Below are positions 16,065 through 25,669 of a stretch of 64,000 nucleotides of DNA, in pieces. Made by a program: the position numbers and the translations under genes. Source of the stretch: an uncultured Prevotellaceae bacterium (GTDB lineage: Bacteria > Bacteroidota > Bacteroidia > Bacteroidales > Bacteroidaceae). Numbering within the stretch: the first letter of the stretch is position 1; the number at the start of each line of letters is the position of its first letter. The DNA is taken from contig CAMJZV010000004.1 in assembly GCA_946410305.1 (NCBI GenBank), forward strand, positions 1 through 64,000. The letters are read 5' to 3'. The notes under the pieces were generated by a model, which was given only the letters and a program-made list of their open reading frames with translations, did no database searches and was not told where the DNA came from.

Positions 16065-16673
16065 CTAATTAGTACCGTCAAATCTTTTTCTTGTAGCCTG
16101 TCCTTCTTCACTAATGCCTTCTCGCTTGAAAACCTTCAGGATAGTCATAAAGAAAATTTTAACATCCAGCCAAAACGTCAGATGGTCAACATAATAGACA
16201 TCGTATTCAAACTGTTTACTAAAACTAATAGTATTACGACCGTTCACCTGTGCCCAGCCGCTAATACCTGGGCGCACCTCATGGCGACGCATCTGTTCTG
16301 GTGTGTATAACGGCAGATAAATATCCAATAATGGTCTTGGACCGATAAACGACATATCCCCTTTAAGGATATTGATAAGTTGTGGCAACTCATCAATAGA
16401 TAGACTACGCACAATCTTTCCCACCTTAGTCAGGCGTTGGGCATCAGGCAAAAATTCGCCAGTCTCGTCGCGTTCATCCGTCATAGTTTTAAATTTGATA
16501 ACCTTGTATATCTTACCGTCTTTGCCTGGTCGATTTTGAGTAAAAAATGCTCCTGCACCCTTATTGGCAAAATGTAACCAAATTGCCACGATCACAATAA
16601 ACCATCCAACACAAACAAGAGCGACAAGTGCAATTACAAAACTTAAAAATCTTTTTAAATAATTCTTATACAT
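16065..16673 (-). CDS. PglC-like phosphoglycosyl transferase (initiating sugar transferase)
   Basis: This 202-residue protein is a monotopic phosphoglycosyl transferase that would load the first sugar-phosphate onto undecaprenyl phosphate. It has an N-terminal hydrophobic hairpin (about residues 8-35), the [17 protein letters not shown] block, the catalytic Asp-Glu pair in [25 protein letters not shown], and [13 protein letters not shown]. The short length and the end ISEEGQAT resemble PglC (UDP-diNAc-bacillosamine) rather than longer WcaJ proteins. The ATG at 16673 follows the SDR stop within 6 bases; a frame extension to 16697 would overlap it. Confidence 0.85.
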   Translation of the reverse strand: MYKNYLKRFLSFVIALVALVCVGWFIVIVAIWLHFANKGAGAFFTQNRPGKDGKIYKVIKFKTMTDERDETGEFLPDAQRLTKVGKIVRSLSIDELPQLINILKGDMSFIGPRPLLDIYLPLYTPEQMRRHEVRPGISGWAQVNGRNTISFSKQFEYDVYYVDHLTFWLDVKIFFMTILKVFKREGISEEGQATRKRFDGTN

Positions 16674-16678
16674 CTTTT

Positions 16679-17425
16679 CTATGCAATTGTAAAACAACCA
16701 TCTATCACCAGATTCGATCCTGAAGTATAAGTACTCACATCTGAAAGCAGATACAAGATATACCCAGCAATCTCTATTGGCTCAGCATAACGCTTCATCG
16801 GATATTCCTGCTTATTTGCCTCTACTTGCTCTTCTGAAATATTATCTCTCTTTATAAGAGGTGTATTCACACGAGCAGGTGACACACAGTTTACACGTAC
16901 GCCACGACTGGCAAGCTCCAGCGCCTGTGTTCGCACCGACCCCATAATCGCCCCCTTTGATGCAGCATAGCAGGAATTACCAATATGTCCAGTAACGGTA
17001 CCATCAATGCTGGCCATATAAACGATAGATGCTTTCTTGTTAATCTTATTGCTCTTGGCCAAAGACTGAACAAGGTAAACCGGACCAAAGAAGTTGATAT
17101 TCATGATGCGCCCTAGTTCTTTCTCTGTACAGAACTTAAAAGGCAACGTCATGCCAACACCAGCGCAATTCACGACACCATCCAGCTTCCCTACCTGGCT
17201 GATGAGATCATTCCTCTCATCAGCACTGGTAAGGTCGCATTTTATTGTCGAATGGTTAACACCAGCAAGCATTGCCAATGATTCCTGAAGGCCAGCCTCA
17301 TTGAGGTCAACCAATATCATATTGGCACCCAGTTTCGAAGCCTCCACTGCCACACAACGACCAATACCAGAAGCTGCACCTGTTACCAAGATGTTTTTTC
17401 CTGTTAAATCAAAAATGTTACTCAT
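16679..17425 (-). CDS. Short-chain dehydrogenase/reductase (FabG-like)
   Basis: This is a classical 248-residue SDR: NAD(P)-binding TGAASGIG at residues 14-21, NNAG-like VNCAG, active-site Ser and Tyr-Lys in SCYAASKGA, and [10 protein letters not shown]. The end IDGCFTIA is as in many FabG-type enzymes. It overlaps the KAS III-like gene by 8 bases and is followed by the initiating sugar transferase. With the ACPs, AMP-ligase and KAS III it may reduce a 3-oxoacyl-ACP to a 3-hydroxyacyl group for attachment to a sugar; that is inference from context. Confidence 0.85.
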   Translation of the reverse strand: MSNIFDLTGKNILVTGAASGIGRCVAVEASKLGANMILVDLNEAGLQESLAMLAGVNHSTIKCDLTSADERNDLISQVGKLDGVVNCAGVGMTLPFKFCTEKELGRIMNINFFGPVYLVQSLAKSNKINKKASIVYMASIDGTVTGHIGNSCYAASKGAIMGSVRTQALELASRGVRVNCVSPARVNTPLIKRDNISEEQVEANKQEYPMKRYAEPIEIAGYILYLLSDVSTYTSGSNLVIDGCFTIA

Positions 17426-18476
17426 ATTCGCTCATTCCTACATATTTGATATCATTGAGTCTGAAAATGGTACTACCCCAAGAAAGACCCACACCAAAGG
17501 CTGTAGCAACAACCTCCTTGCCTTTAAGCTCAGAAGCATCCTTGAAACGATTGTCTATCGTCAAAGGAATGGTTGCACAACTCACGTTGCCAAAGTCTTT
17601 CATCGAATAAGGGCACTTCTCCTCACCAATCTTCAGTTTCTTGCGAATCTTCTCATTCATAAATTTATTAGCCTGATGGAAGATAAAGAAATCCACGTCA
17701 TCCACGGTCTTACCTGCAAAGTCCATAATGTCCTTTGTCACCTCTGGACCTTTGGTAATACCAAATGAGAATACATCCATACCATTCATGGCAGAATGCA
17801 TTGGAGTACGGATTACACCTTCCTCATACTCTGTCTCTTCGAGTGAAGATGCAGAGAATGGCTTACGGCATCCACCATCGGGAACTATGATAGCATCAAA
17901 CTTCTTTCCGTTTGCATAGAGAGCAAACTTCATATCTTCAGCTGTTGGATCAAATTCCAGGGCTGTTGCTGTACCTGCATCACCAAACAGAGGACGAGCA
18001 GTCTTATCCTTGGCAGACTTGAATGTCGAAGTAGTATCACCTACAAGCAACAAGCCCTTCTTCATGACACCACCAGAGATCATGGCAGATATGACACTAA
18101 GGCCATAAACCCATCCAGAGCATCCGTATGATATGTCAAAGCAACAGCAGGAATTGGGCAAGCCCAACTTACCTTGAATGACACAAGAAGTAGCAGGAAG
18201 AATGTAATCCTGCGTCTGACTCACAAAAATCAGGCAGTCGATTTCCTCCTTATTCCATCCAAGACCTGCTATCAGATCTTCAGCCGCCTTACAGCACAGG
18301 TCACCAGAGGTAACACCTGGATCCACAATACGTCTTCTCTCAATTCCAGTTGATAGGATTACTTTCTCAGCCTCGCCCTCCTTAAAGAATGATAAAGAGG
18401 TATTCTCTTCCACATTCTTTGGGACACATGTTGTGATACCGGCGATGCTGACATTCTTAATTATTTGATATGCCAT
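17418..18476 (-). CDS. 3-oxoacyl-ACP synthase III-like ketosynthase
   Basis: This 352-residue protein has the full KAS III triad: Cys119 in DISYGCSGWVYGL, His267 in FIFHQANKFM and Asn297 in DFGNVSCATIP. The length is slightly above FabH (about 320). It lies 3 bases after the AMP-ligase gene and upstream of an SDR, in a unit that also has two acyl carrier proteins. I infer condensation of an acyl primer with a second unit to make a short modified acyl chain for the polysaccharide. It is unlikely to be the housekeeping FabH, given this setting. Confidence 0.85.
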   Translation of the reverse strand: MAYQIIKNVSIAGITTCVPKNVEENTSLSFFKEGEAEKVILSTGIERRRIVDPGVTSGDLCCKAAEDLIAGLGWNKEEIDCLIFVSQTQDYILPATSCVIQGKLGLPNSCCCFDISYGCSGWVYGLSVISAMISGGVMKKGLLLVGDTTSTFKSAKDKTARPLFGDAGTATALEFDPTAEDMKFALYANGKKFDAIIVPDGGCRKPFSASSLEETEYEEGVIRTPMHSAMNGMDVFSFGITKGPEVTKDIMDFAGKTVDDVDFFIFHQANKFMNEKIRKKLKIGEEKCPYSMKDFGNVSCATIPLTIDNRFKDASELKGKEVVATAFGVGLSWGSTIFRLNDIKYVGMSEYE

Positions 18477-18479
18477 AGT

Positions 18480-19874
18480 TTATTCTAAACTTAATTGTTT
18501 ATACTGTATTTTACCAGACTCAGAACGAGGAATAGCGTCTATATGCCTTACCAAGAACACTGTTCTGACAATCTTTGTACGCCCCACAATGAAATCAATA
18601 ATCTCATCTTCATTGAAATCATTATCGGTGGTATATATAATGAGCTTTGAGTCATCACCAACACACACGCACTCCTTCAACTTATCCTTCAGCAATGTTT
18701 CTACATAGTCCAGACTGATGCGATTGCCAAACAGTTTTAAAAAGCGCTTCTTTCTGCCCGCAATAAAATAGAAACCGTCCTCATCACGATAAGCAAGGTC
18801 GCCTGTATGCAACACGCCATGATTCTCGTCTTCTTTCATCAAGTCGGCAGCACATTCAGCGTAACCGAGGCTAACATTGTCACCTTCAAAAACCAGCTCG
18901 CCTACCTCATTAGTTGTTTCTATCACTCTGCCATCGTCATCTTGTAACGAGAATGTTCCTCCTGGTATACCTTTACCAATGCTTCCCAATTTCGTAAGCC
19001 CGTATTCAGGTTCCAAATAGCTCATGCGAGCTGTTGCTTCAGTCTGTCCGTACATCAGGTAGAACTTCACACCCTGCGGATTATACTTCTCCATGAAGAA
19101 CTGCAGCAGTTCGTTGCTCAGTTTTCCACCTGCCTGTGTTAAAGTACGCAGTGTTGGCATGGGCTGCTTCCACAACTTCAGCTTCTTCATAATCTCAAAA
19201 GTATATGGTACACCTGAGAAAGAAGTAAAGCAGTTTTCATTGGCAAACTGCCAGAACTCACGCTCTACGTATGAAGCAGGAGTCAACAAAAGAGTAGCCC
19301 CAGACAACAAATGAGAATTGATGATTGACAAACCAAAGGAATAATACATGGGAAGGCTAGTCACTGGACGTTCATCTGCCGTAATATGCAGATACTCTAT
19401 AATTGAGCGAGCATTGCTCTCCAGGTTCTTTTTAGAGAGGCGTACCAGTTTGGGGGAACCTGTGCTACCAGAAGTCGTTAGCAATACGGAAAGATCATCA
19501 TTTACAGCAGTGTTGTTCGCACACATCTCCCATAACTGATATTCCCTTTCTGCATACACTACACTAGCCTCCTTAGGAACATCAAAGCCTTCTGGTGCCC
19601 ATATATAACGTGGCTGATAGGTGTTGTATAGGGCTTCAAATGCCGAACGCTCCATGTGAGCGTCCAGCATCAGTGTTGCATCGTTGTTGTTCACAAACGA
19701 CACATAGCCCGCCAATGAGCCTACCGTATTGCCACAGATGCAAAATACGAGCTGATGTGGCTTGGTTTTGCCTTGGATTTTTTCCGTTATAGCTTGCAAT
19801 TCACCGTAAGAGAGATGCTCCCCTGATGGCGTAATGCAAGCTACATTATCCTTGAAATGAAGGAATTCAAACAT
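18480..19874 (-). CDS. AMP-dependent acyl-ACP/CoA ligase
   Basis: This 464-residue adenylate-forming enzyme has the P-loop-like LLTTSGSTGSPKLV (about 131-144), MYGQTEATARM, LHTGDLAYRDEDGFYFIAGRKKRFLKLFG, and the C-terminal catalytic Lys region SESGKIQYKQLSLE. The small size is like DltA and other ligases that load carrier proteins. It lies 11 bases after an ACP gene. It probably activates a carboxylic acid and loads it on one of the two adjacent ACPs; the acid cannot be read from the sequence. Confidence 0.85.
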   Translation of the reverse strand: MFEFLHFKDNVACITPSGEHLSYGELQAITEKIQGKTKPHQLVFCICGNTVGSLAGYVSFVNNNDATLMLDAHMERSAFEALYNTYQPRYIWAPEGFDVPKEASVVYAEREYQLWEMCANNTAVNDDLSVLLTTSGSTGSPKLVRLSKKNLESNARSIIEYLHITADERPVTSLPMYYSFGLSIINSHLLSGATLLLTPASYVEREFWQFANENCFTSFSGVPYTFEIMKKLKLWKQPMPTLRTLTQAGGKLSNELLQFFMEKYNPQGVKFYLMYGQTEATARMSYLEPEYGLTKLGSIGKGIPGGTFSLQDDDGRVIETTNEVGELVFEGDNVSLGYAECAADLMKEDENHGVLHTGDLAYRDEDGFYFIAGRKKRFLKLFGNRISLDYVETLLKDKLKECVCVGDDSKLIIYTTDNDFNEDEIIDFIVGRTKIVRTVFLVRHIDAIPRSESGKIQYKQLSLE

Positions 19875-19885
19875 CTAACTTCCTA

Positions 19886-20125
19886 TTAGAATTCAACATC
19901 AAATTTTGTAGCCAGCATATCCTTGCCGACAACATAGGATTTTAACTGGAAGATATCGTCTGTATCGAAGTCCAAATCGAACTTATCCTCAATCTCTGCT
20001 ACTAAAGCAATCTGGGCCATCGAATTCCATTCGGGCGTCTCTTTATATGCCAGCGATTCGAGTTTATCATCTGACACATTAAACATCTTCTTGAAGATGT
20101 CGTTATACTTCTCTAAATTTGTCAT
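19886..20125 (-). CDS. Acyl carrier protein (second of two)
   Basis: This 79-residue acidic helical protein has the phosphopantetheine site at Ser35 in PEWNSMAQIALV, followed by a typical helix (EIEDKFDLDFDTDDIFQL). The usual DSL is replaced by NSM, as in specialised carriers. The ATG at 20125 (MTNLEKY) fits the family start; the frame extends to 20212 only through the preceding gene. Its start overlaps the spacing of the first ACP (stop at 20127) so the two are translated in tandem. Confidence 0.85.
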   Translation of the reverse strand: MTNLEKYNDIFKKMFNVSDDKLESLAYKETPEWNSMAQIALVAEIEDKFDLDFDTDDIFQLKSYVVGKDMLATKFDVEF

Positions 20126-20126
20126 A

Positions 20127-20351
20127 TTACTTATTGATTTGGTCAAACAAATCCTGAATGGTCTTGGCATTCTTGAATGTGTCGCTGGCAATAGATACGC
20201 CATACTCCTCATCTACCATGGCAATGATAGAAAGAGCTGCCAAAGAGCTCCAATCATCCAGTTCACGGAACTCAGTTTCAGGGGTTAATACTGCAGCATC
20301 GGTATCATCGAGCTGATCTGCAAAATTCTGAATAAAATCTTTAATTTCCAT
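20127..20351 (-). CDS. Acyl carrier protein (first of two)
   Basis: This 74-residue protein has the phosphopantetheine attachment motif LDDWSSLAALSIIAM with Ser36, and an acidic composition typical of ACPs. It is the first gene of the acyl cassette and is followed at once by a second, different ACP gene. Two distinct carriers suggest that one carries a starter and the other a product or extender, which is inference. It lies 41 bases downstream of the PglD-like acetyltransferase gene. Confidence 0.85.
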   Translation of the reverse strand: MEIKDFIQNFADQLDDTDAAVLTPETEFRELDDWSSLAALSIIAMVDEEYGVSIASDTFKNAKTIQDLFDQINK

Positions 20352-20392
20352 ATTACTAAATTTTTAAATGTTTATAATTCTAATACTTATTA

Positions 20393-21037
20393 CTATAATT
20401 CCATCTTCTTGGCAGGATTGCCCATGTAAAGACATCCTTCCTTAGGTTTTCTCATTAACACGCTACCTGCACCCAAACGGACATTATTCCCAATTTTAAT
20501 CTGCTGGAGGATGATAGAACCTACACCAAAGAAGTTTCCATCGCCGATAGTCACTTCTCCAGATATACGCATTGCAGGCATAAAGGTATTGAAGGAACCC
20601 ACAACGTCATCATGCCCAAACACATCAGCACCATCCATCACATTAAAATCACCAATAGTTACATCACATGAAAAACTGCAATGCTTCTGGATGATGTTTC
20701 CTTTTCCAATCTTGAAGGTTTCTTCGTCAGCAAAATAAACGGTAGGTGCAATAATGTTCGGAAACTGTATATGCGGGTTAGTTATCTTAGATACTAGTGT
20801 CTGCACTATCTTGGGGCTACCAATCGTAATAGCAATCGATAGTTCAGTAGGCCAAGCATTAAGTTCATCGATACCGCCAAGTACTTTACCAAAATGGGAT
20901 ACTTGCGTACCTTTTTCAATGCCATCATCAAAGAAACCCACTAAATCCCAAGTAGGCTCTACTTCATTAATTTTGTTGAGTAAACAGGCCACTTCCCTAC
21001 CGAAGCCGCCTGCACCATATATTGCAATCTGTTTCAT
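20393..21037 (-). CDS. PglD/NeuD-like sugar O/N-acyltransferase
   Basis: This 214-residue protein has an N-terminal Rossmann-like part (IAIYGAGGFGREVACLL) that binds the UDP-sugar, then a left-handed beta-helix of hexapeptide repeats (residues 85-205), with the catalytic His in ADVFGHDDVVGSF. This is the PglD/NeuD layout, which acetylates UDP-4-amino sugars. The neighbouring ACP genes raise the chance that an acyl-ACP, not acetyl-CoA, is the donor. The start shares one base with the stop of the GT4 gene (TAATG). Confidence 0.85.
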   Translation of the reverse strand: MKQIAIYGAGGFGREVACLLNKINEVEPTWDLVGFFDDGIEKGTQVSHFGKVLGGIDELNAWPTELSIAITIGSPKIVQTLVSKITNPHIQFPNIIAPTVYFADEETFKIGKGNIIQKHCSFSCDVTIGDFNVMDGADVFGHDDVVGSFNTFMPAMRISGEVTIGDGNFFGVGSIILQQIKIGNNVRLGAGSVLMRKPKEGCLYMGNPAKKMEL

Positions 21038-22206
21038 TATTGTTTGTTTTTTCGAATTACTTCTTCAAAAATGCCTTCTAATTGTTTTCCTATTGAATCG
21101 GAAGAGAACCTCGTCTGGCAATCTGCAGCTATCTGGACGCTATCATAATTCTGATAGTGGTTCATCATATATGTAAAACATTCAGCAAGTCTTTGAGGAT
21201 CTTTTACAGGACACATTACACCATTTTGACTATTTATAATATCTTTTGTTCCTCCGCAATCTGTTACAATAACAGGCAGTCCACAAGCTAATGCCTCAAT
21301 AACTACCACACCAAATGTTTCAGATATAGACGCCAAAACAAAAACGTCGTTACTACATAACGTCTCAATAACTCCTTTACGATCCTTAGCTCCAAGCAAT
21401 TTTACATTATCATGCAAATTGTATTTATCAATAAGAGCGGTTAGTTTGTTTCTTTCAGGCCCATCTCCTACAATATTCATTTCCCAAGAATCTTTTGGCA
21501 AAGTTAGAATGTGAAGAGACTCAATTAAATAATCTAGCCCTTTTCGCGGAATAAGATTCCCTACTGTTACAAATTTCAGTTTTCCTCCTCTGATATGTTT
21601 TTGTGGGCAGTTTGCCAACTCTATAAAATCATTCCCAACCATATTGTTGACAACAACAGAATTAACTCCAAAGTTCTTCAAAATATTCTCCTGTAATGCA
21701 GAGGATACTGTCAACAATTGGTCAAGGTCCTTATAAGTGTTCTGTGCCCACTTTTTTATTCCATCTTTTATATTCTCATACCCAAGTTCACTCCAATGTT
21801 CTATTCCTATAACAGGAATCCCATACTTTTGCTTCGCAGCCAATGCCATGGATGTATTTTGGAGATAATGAGAATATAACAGGTCGGGCACGCCCTCTTC
21901 TTTTATTACGTTTTTGAATAGATATAAAAAGAATAATCTTCTAATCTTAACATGTAAACTAATTGAAGTCGAAATCAGAACTCTCCCCCATATAGATCCT
22001 GCAAAAAAATTATAACGGGTGATGCCGTCTTGAAAATCTTTCGTTATTCCGTATTTTCTACTATACCATCTAAATCGAACATCAACGCTAAGGACCACTA
22101 CCTGATGTCCGAGTTTCTTCAAGGCAAGAGCTTGATCACGTTCAAAACATCCCCACTGCGGCTCTCTCTCAGATGGCCAACCACGTGTTACAAAATAAAT
22201 CTTCAT
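21037..22206 (-). CDS. Glycosyltransferase family 4
   Basis: This 389-residue GT-B enzyme has the acceptor half at residues 1-190 (MKIYFVTRGWPSEREPQWGCFE, HQVVVLSVDVRF) and the donor half with VTVGNLIPRKGLDYLIESL and the E-x7-E motif in ASISETFGVVVIEALACGLPVI. It would add one sugar to the lipid-linked repeat unit on the cytoplasmic face. The downstream gene starts on its stop codon. Donor and acceptor sugars cannot be told from sequence. Confidence 0.85.
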   Translation of the reverse strand: MKIYFVTRGWPSEREPQWGCFERDQALALKKLGHQVVVLSVDVRFRWYSRKYGITKDFQDGITRYNFFAGSIWGRVLISTSISLHVKIRRLFFLYLFKNVIKEEGVPDLLYSHYLQNTSMALAAKQKYGIPVIGIEHWSELGYENIKDGIKKWAQNTYKDLDQLLTVSSALQENILKNFGVNSVVVNNMVGNDFIELANCPQKHIRGGKLKFVTVGNLIPRKGLDYLIESLHILTLPKDSWEMNIVGDGPERNKLTALIDKYNLHDNVKLLGAKDRKGVIETLCSNDVFVLASISETFGVVVIEALACGLPVIVTDCGGTKDIINSQNGVMCPVKDPQRLAECFTYMMNHYQNYDSVQIAADCQTRFSSDSIGKQLEGIFEEVIRKNKQ

Positions 22207-22226
22207 AAATGGATTTATTATTTTTG

Positions 22227-23387
22227 TTATCTTTTATTGATAATATTGCAAATAAAATCTATAATCTTCTCCGCCCTCTTTGGAAGAGTTAATTCACTCG
22301 CAGTATTGATAGCTCCTATACTCATTGATCTTCTAAGCACTATATCATCCTTTAGTTTTTTTATACTAACTGCAATTTGATTAATATCTTCAGGATTGAC
22401 CAAGAAAGAATTACTTGCATTCAAAATATCATAGTTAAAAGGCAAGTCTGATGAAATAACAGGCAAGCCACATGCCATTGCTTCCACAATCGAATTTGAA
22501 CAACCTTCTGCTAAAGATGGCAAAACAAAAACATCCGCAGCATTAAGATATTTAGGTATGTCTTCATGTGGTAGCGATCCTTTAAAAAGTATACCCTCAC
22601 AATCAGGTTCTTCACTATGAGTAGATGTTGCCCTGCCAATAAAAATAGACTTGACATTCTTTCCCCCTAATAACTTAATTGCTTCACTGACTCTTTTAAC
22701 TCCTTTTCGATAATAAAAACGCCCGACAAAAGCAACAATGAAGTCATTTTGAGAATAACCCAATATTTTGCGTATTTCTTCTTTATCTTGTGGATAAAAG
22801 CACTTGTTATCTATTGCGTTTGGACAAACTATACATTTTTCTTTTACTGTCAACCCCGCTGCAATACTTTCATCTTGGTTCTTTGTTGAAACACAAATTA
22901 CACCTTTAACATAGTCAGATAAATGCTTTAGATCTTTCCTAGAGATTAGTTGGTGAAAAAAAATTCTATCTTCTCCGGATGCTACAAATAAAGGTAAATC
23001 TTTTCTCATTGAATAATCTAGTGCACTATATCCGCTAGACCAAAAATGAGCATAACAAACATCAGGAACTGGAAGTTTATTCGCAATCCTTTCAAATGCT
23101 TTTTTCTTACTTAATATAGAGATTTTTTTAAAAAAACCAAATCCTAATGTCAAATAATAAGGGCGATAAACTTTAATATCCTTAACCACATCCCCCACCT
23201 CAACTCTGTCTACAAAATATCTAGGCGCCTTTTTCTCTAACTTTTTAAGAATCATGGTCAGTGACTGAGGAGCAACGACAGTAATTTCGTGCCCCTGCCT
23301 AGTCATTTCTCGGCACAGTTCTCCAACAAATGCAGCAAATGGAGAATCAGGTCGCGGATAACTTTCAACAGAAAAAAGAATTTTCAT
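22227..23387 (-). CDS. Glycosyltransferase family 4
   Basis: This 386-residue GT-B enzyme starts with KILFSVESYPRPDSPFAAFVGELCREM, holds VAFVGRFYYRKGVKRVSEAI in the donor half, and the E-x7-E motif in LPSLAEGCSNSIVEAMACGLPVI. It lies 20 bases upstream of the next GT4 gene and 28 bases downstream of the WbsX gene. It is a second chain-building transferase of the capsule repeat unit; linkage and sugar are unknown. Confidence 0.85.
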   Translation of the reverse strand: MKILFSVESYPRPDSPFAAFVGELCREMTRQGHEITVVAPQSLTMILKKLEKKAPRYFVDRVEVGDVVKDIKVYRPYYLTLGFGFFKKISILSKKKAFERIANKLPVPDVCYAHFWSSGYSALDYSMRKDLPLFVASGEDRIFFHQLISRKDLKHLSDYVKGVICVSTKNQDESIAAGLTVKEKCIVCPNAIDNKCFYPQDKEEIRKILGYSQNDFIVAFVGRFYYRKGVKRVSEAIKLLGGKNVKSIFIGRATSTHSEEPDCEGILFKGSLPHEDIPKYLNAADVFVLPSLAEGCSNSIVEAMACGLPVISSDLPFNYDILNASNSFLVNPEDINQIAVSIKKLKDDIVLRRSMSIGAINTASELTLPKRAEKIIDFICNIINKR

Positions 23388-23415
23388 TTTCAGTACTTAT
23401 TAATCGTCCTACAGA

Positions 23416-24522
23416 TTATTCCAACTCCTTTTTCAAAACATCCAACAACGCAGATCCATATTTTATGTCTGGCTCCATATAATTACTTTCCCCCCACTCA
23501 TTCCAAGATTTCAAGAAAACTACACGGTGCTCATAATCCTTTCCCGACACAAGGGCTAAGGCATCTTTAACATGATTCTGCCATGTCTCTGGTGTAAAGT
23601 TATAGAACAATTGCGCTTTATTACCGGCTCGCGGGCTTCTATCATAGCCTGCAACCATGGTCGGAAAAATATTTTCTCTTTGCGCCTCTTTACTTAAAAG
23701 ATATCTGTAACACTCTTTGAAATCATGTTTATTTAATCCTAATTGTATACCAAATTTTAATTGTACAGAATTCCTAATTCTATACCATAATGTATATTTT
23801 TCACCTTGATTCAAAGCATTGGCAGTACGTTCTTGGTAAACACCATCAAAGCCCATATTTAGAATTCTTTCCACAGTATCACCTAAATATTGACGACCTA
23901 TAAAATAAATATCCCTCAAGCCATTCTCTTTAGCTAGTCTTCGCCATGTCTTTATCAGGAGAGAGATTTGCTCACTATGATCCAAAGGATTCCAAATAAC
24001 AAATACAGGCTTACCTTCAATTGTTATATACCTCCTATCTTTAAAAGCAGGGAGATTATACATAAAATGATCAACATACTGTTTTTCACCATCATAAAGT
24101 TGCTCCATTATCATGGTTTTTCCTTCTTTCAGAGAAGCATCTCGTTTCCATGTTTTTGTTTGCCAGCTATGATTAGCCCATCCTATACAAAATGGGAAAT
24201 CTGGTTTCCCCGAAGACAATACTTCTTCAAATGGTCTTTCGAGCAATTTCTTATTGTTGCCAAAATAATACTGCCAATACATAAAACCTTCAATACCTGC
24301 TTCACGTGCCATTTGAGCCTGAGCCTCACGAACCTCCGGCATTCTTAAATCATAGAATCCTAAATCCCGAGGTATACGCGGTTGGTAATGTCCCTTGAAT
24401 AGTGGACGAGCTTGTGCTACATTAACCCATTCTGTAAAACCCTTTCCCCATACCTCATCATTTTCAGGTATTGGATGATATTGAGGCAAATATATTGCTA
24501 TTACTCTTGCTTTATTTTCCAT
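23416..24522 (-). CDS. WbsX-like glycosyltransferase (GH99-like fold)
   Basis: This 368-residue protein has the family signature at its N-terminus: VIAIYLPQYHPIPENDEVWGKGFTEW, then GHYQPRIPRDLGFYDLR and FMYWQYYFGNNKKLL, and near the end FLKSWNEWGESNYMEPD. WbsX-type proteins (PF14307) occur in O-antigen and capsule loci and are related to GH99 glycosidases, but are believed to act in synthesis. The gene overlaps the end of the upstream GT4 gene by 11 bases. Confidence 0.85.
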   Translation of the reverse strand: MENKARVIAIYLPQYHPIPENDEVWGKGFTEWVNVAQARPLFKGHYQPRIPRDLGFYDLRMPEVREAQAQMAREAGIEGFMYWQYYFGNNKKLLERPFEEVLSSGKPDFPFCIGWANHSWQTKTWKRDASLKEGKTMIMEQLYDGEKQYVDHFMYNLPAFKDRRYITIEGKPVFVIWNPLDHSEQISLLIKTWRRLAKENGLRDIYFIGRQYLGDTVERILNMGFDGVYQERTANALNQGEKYTLWYRIRNSVQLKFGIQLGLNKHDFKECYRYLLSKEAQRENIFPTMVAGYDRSPRAGNKAQLFYNFTPETWQNHVKDALALVSGKDYEHRVVFLKSWNEWGESNYMEPDIKYGSALLDVLKKELE

Positions 24523-25669
24523 AATAATCTTTCATTATCCATTTATAATAATTCTCAATTTTGTCAGATGCATTTTCTAAAGAATACAATTCTATTACTG
24601 CTTTTTTGGCCCTTTCTTGCATATCCGTATAATCGTGATCTGCTGCATTTTCTAGTTGCTTTAACAGTTCATCTTGATTATCATACCGCAAAGCAATCTC
24701 ACCTCCTGTCAAGTCTGCACCATTATCCAATTGTTCCTTAGTTCCTGCAGTATTACGTCCTATCACTAAGCAACCATTGGCCATTGCCTCTGCAGTTACG
24801 AACCCAAAACCCTCACGCTTTGAAGACATTACTAAAACACGGGCCTCTCTCATCAATTCATAAACATCAGCTCTTTTCCCCATAAATTCGATATTTGTTG
24901 ATGTATCACATATCTGTTTACAAGACTGATAATATAAACTATGTTCGTTATATGCACCAACCACGAGAAGCTTCCACTCGGGGTGTTCTTGCTGGAATTT
25001 TACGAAAGCCTGTATTAAGTCAAGAGTTCCCTTTACTTCTTCTACTCTACCCACAAATAGCACAACTTTTTTTCGTTGTTGTTTTGTATATTGGTTCTCC
25101 GCTACGTTTTTGGGGAAAACACCGTCATAGATAACTCTGTCAATATTATCTCTTAAAGAATAGTATTGAAAAATCGATTTAGTAATGGCAATATTATAAT
25201 TCCCTTTTTGTTTGATTACTTTATTAAAAAGGGAAGGAGTCCAAAAAAATGTTAAAAAAAGATTTTTCTGAAATTCACGAATATGCCACACATGTGGTAT
25301 TCCCAATTTACGGCATACAGGCGGTGCAATGTTCATGGGTCCAACATTGGTATGTACTATATCAATCTTATTATTTACAATTGTATCGAGAATAATGCGT
25401 TTAGCCTTCTGCCAGCGTATTATATTTCGTAACAATAATCCAATCCATCTTATAGGATTACGAACATTTGGGTAGACTGTCGCTGATACAGGCGCAACCA
25501 AAACAGTTGCTCCTATCTTTCGCATATTATCTGAGAGTTTACAATCAAGTGCGGGAGACATTACAAAAACGTTATGTCCCTTGGCAATCATTCCTTTTGC
25601 CATATTTTCTAACGCCACCCTTGCGCCACTCCCATCCCGCGTATGTGCTATATACAATATATTCATCAC
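24512..25669 (-). CDS. Glycosyltransferase family 4
   Basis: This 385-residue GT-B enzyme begins MNILYIAHTRDGSGARVALENMAKGM, a GT4 N-terminal pattern with a Gly-rich loop, and has the donor-half segments VVLFVGRVEEVKGTLDLIQAF and MSSKREGFGFVTAEAMANGCLVIG with the E-x7-E pair. It overlaps the upstream pyruvyltransferase gene by 4 bases and the downstream WbsX gene by 11. It is the third GT4 of the locus. Confidence 0.85.
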   Translation of the reverse strand: MMNILYIAHTRDGSGARVALENMAKGMIAKGHNVFVMSPALDCKLSDNMRKIGATVLVAPVSATVYPNVRNPIRWIGLLLRNIIRWQKAKRIILDTIVNNKIDIVHTNVGPMNIAPPVCRKLGIPHVWHIREFQKNLFLTFFWTPSLFNKVIKQKGNYNIAITKSIFQYYSLRDNIDRVIYDGVFPKNVAENQYTKQQRKKVVLFVGRVEEVKGTLDLIQAFVKFQQEHPEWKLLVVGAYNEHSLYYQSCKQICDTSTNIEFMGKRADVYELMREARVLVMSSKREGFGFVTAEAMANGCLVIGRNTAGTKEQLDNGADLTGGEIALRYDNQDELLKQLENAADHDYTDMQERAKKAVIELYSLENASDKIENYYKWIMKDYYGK

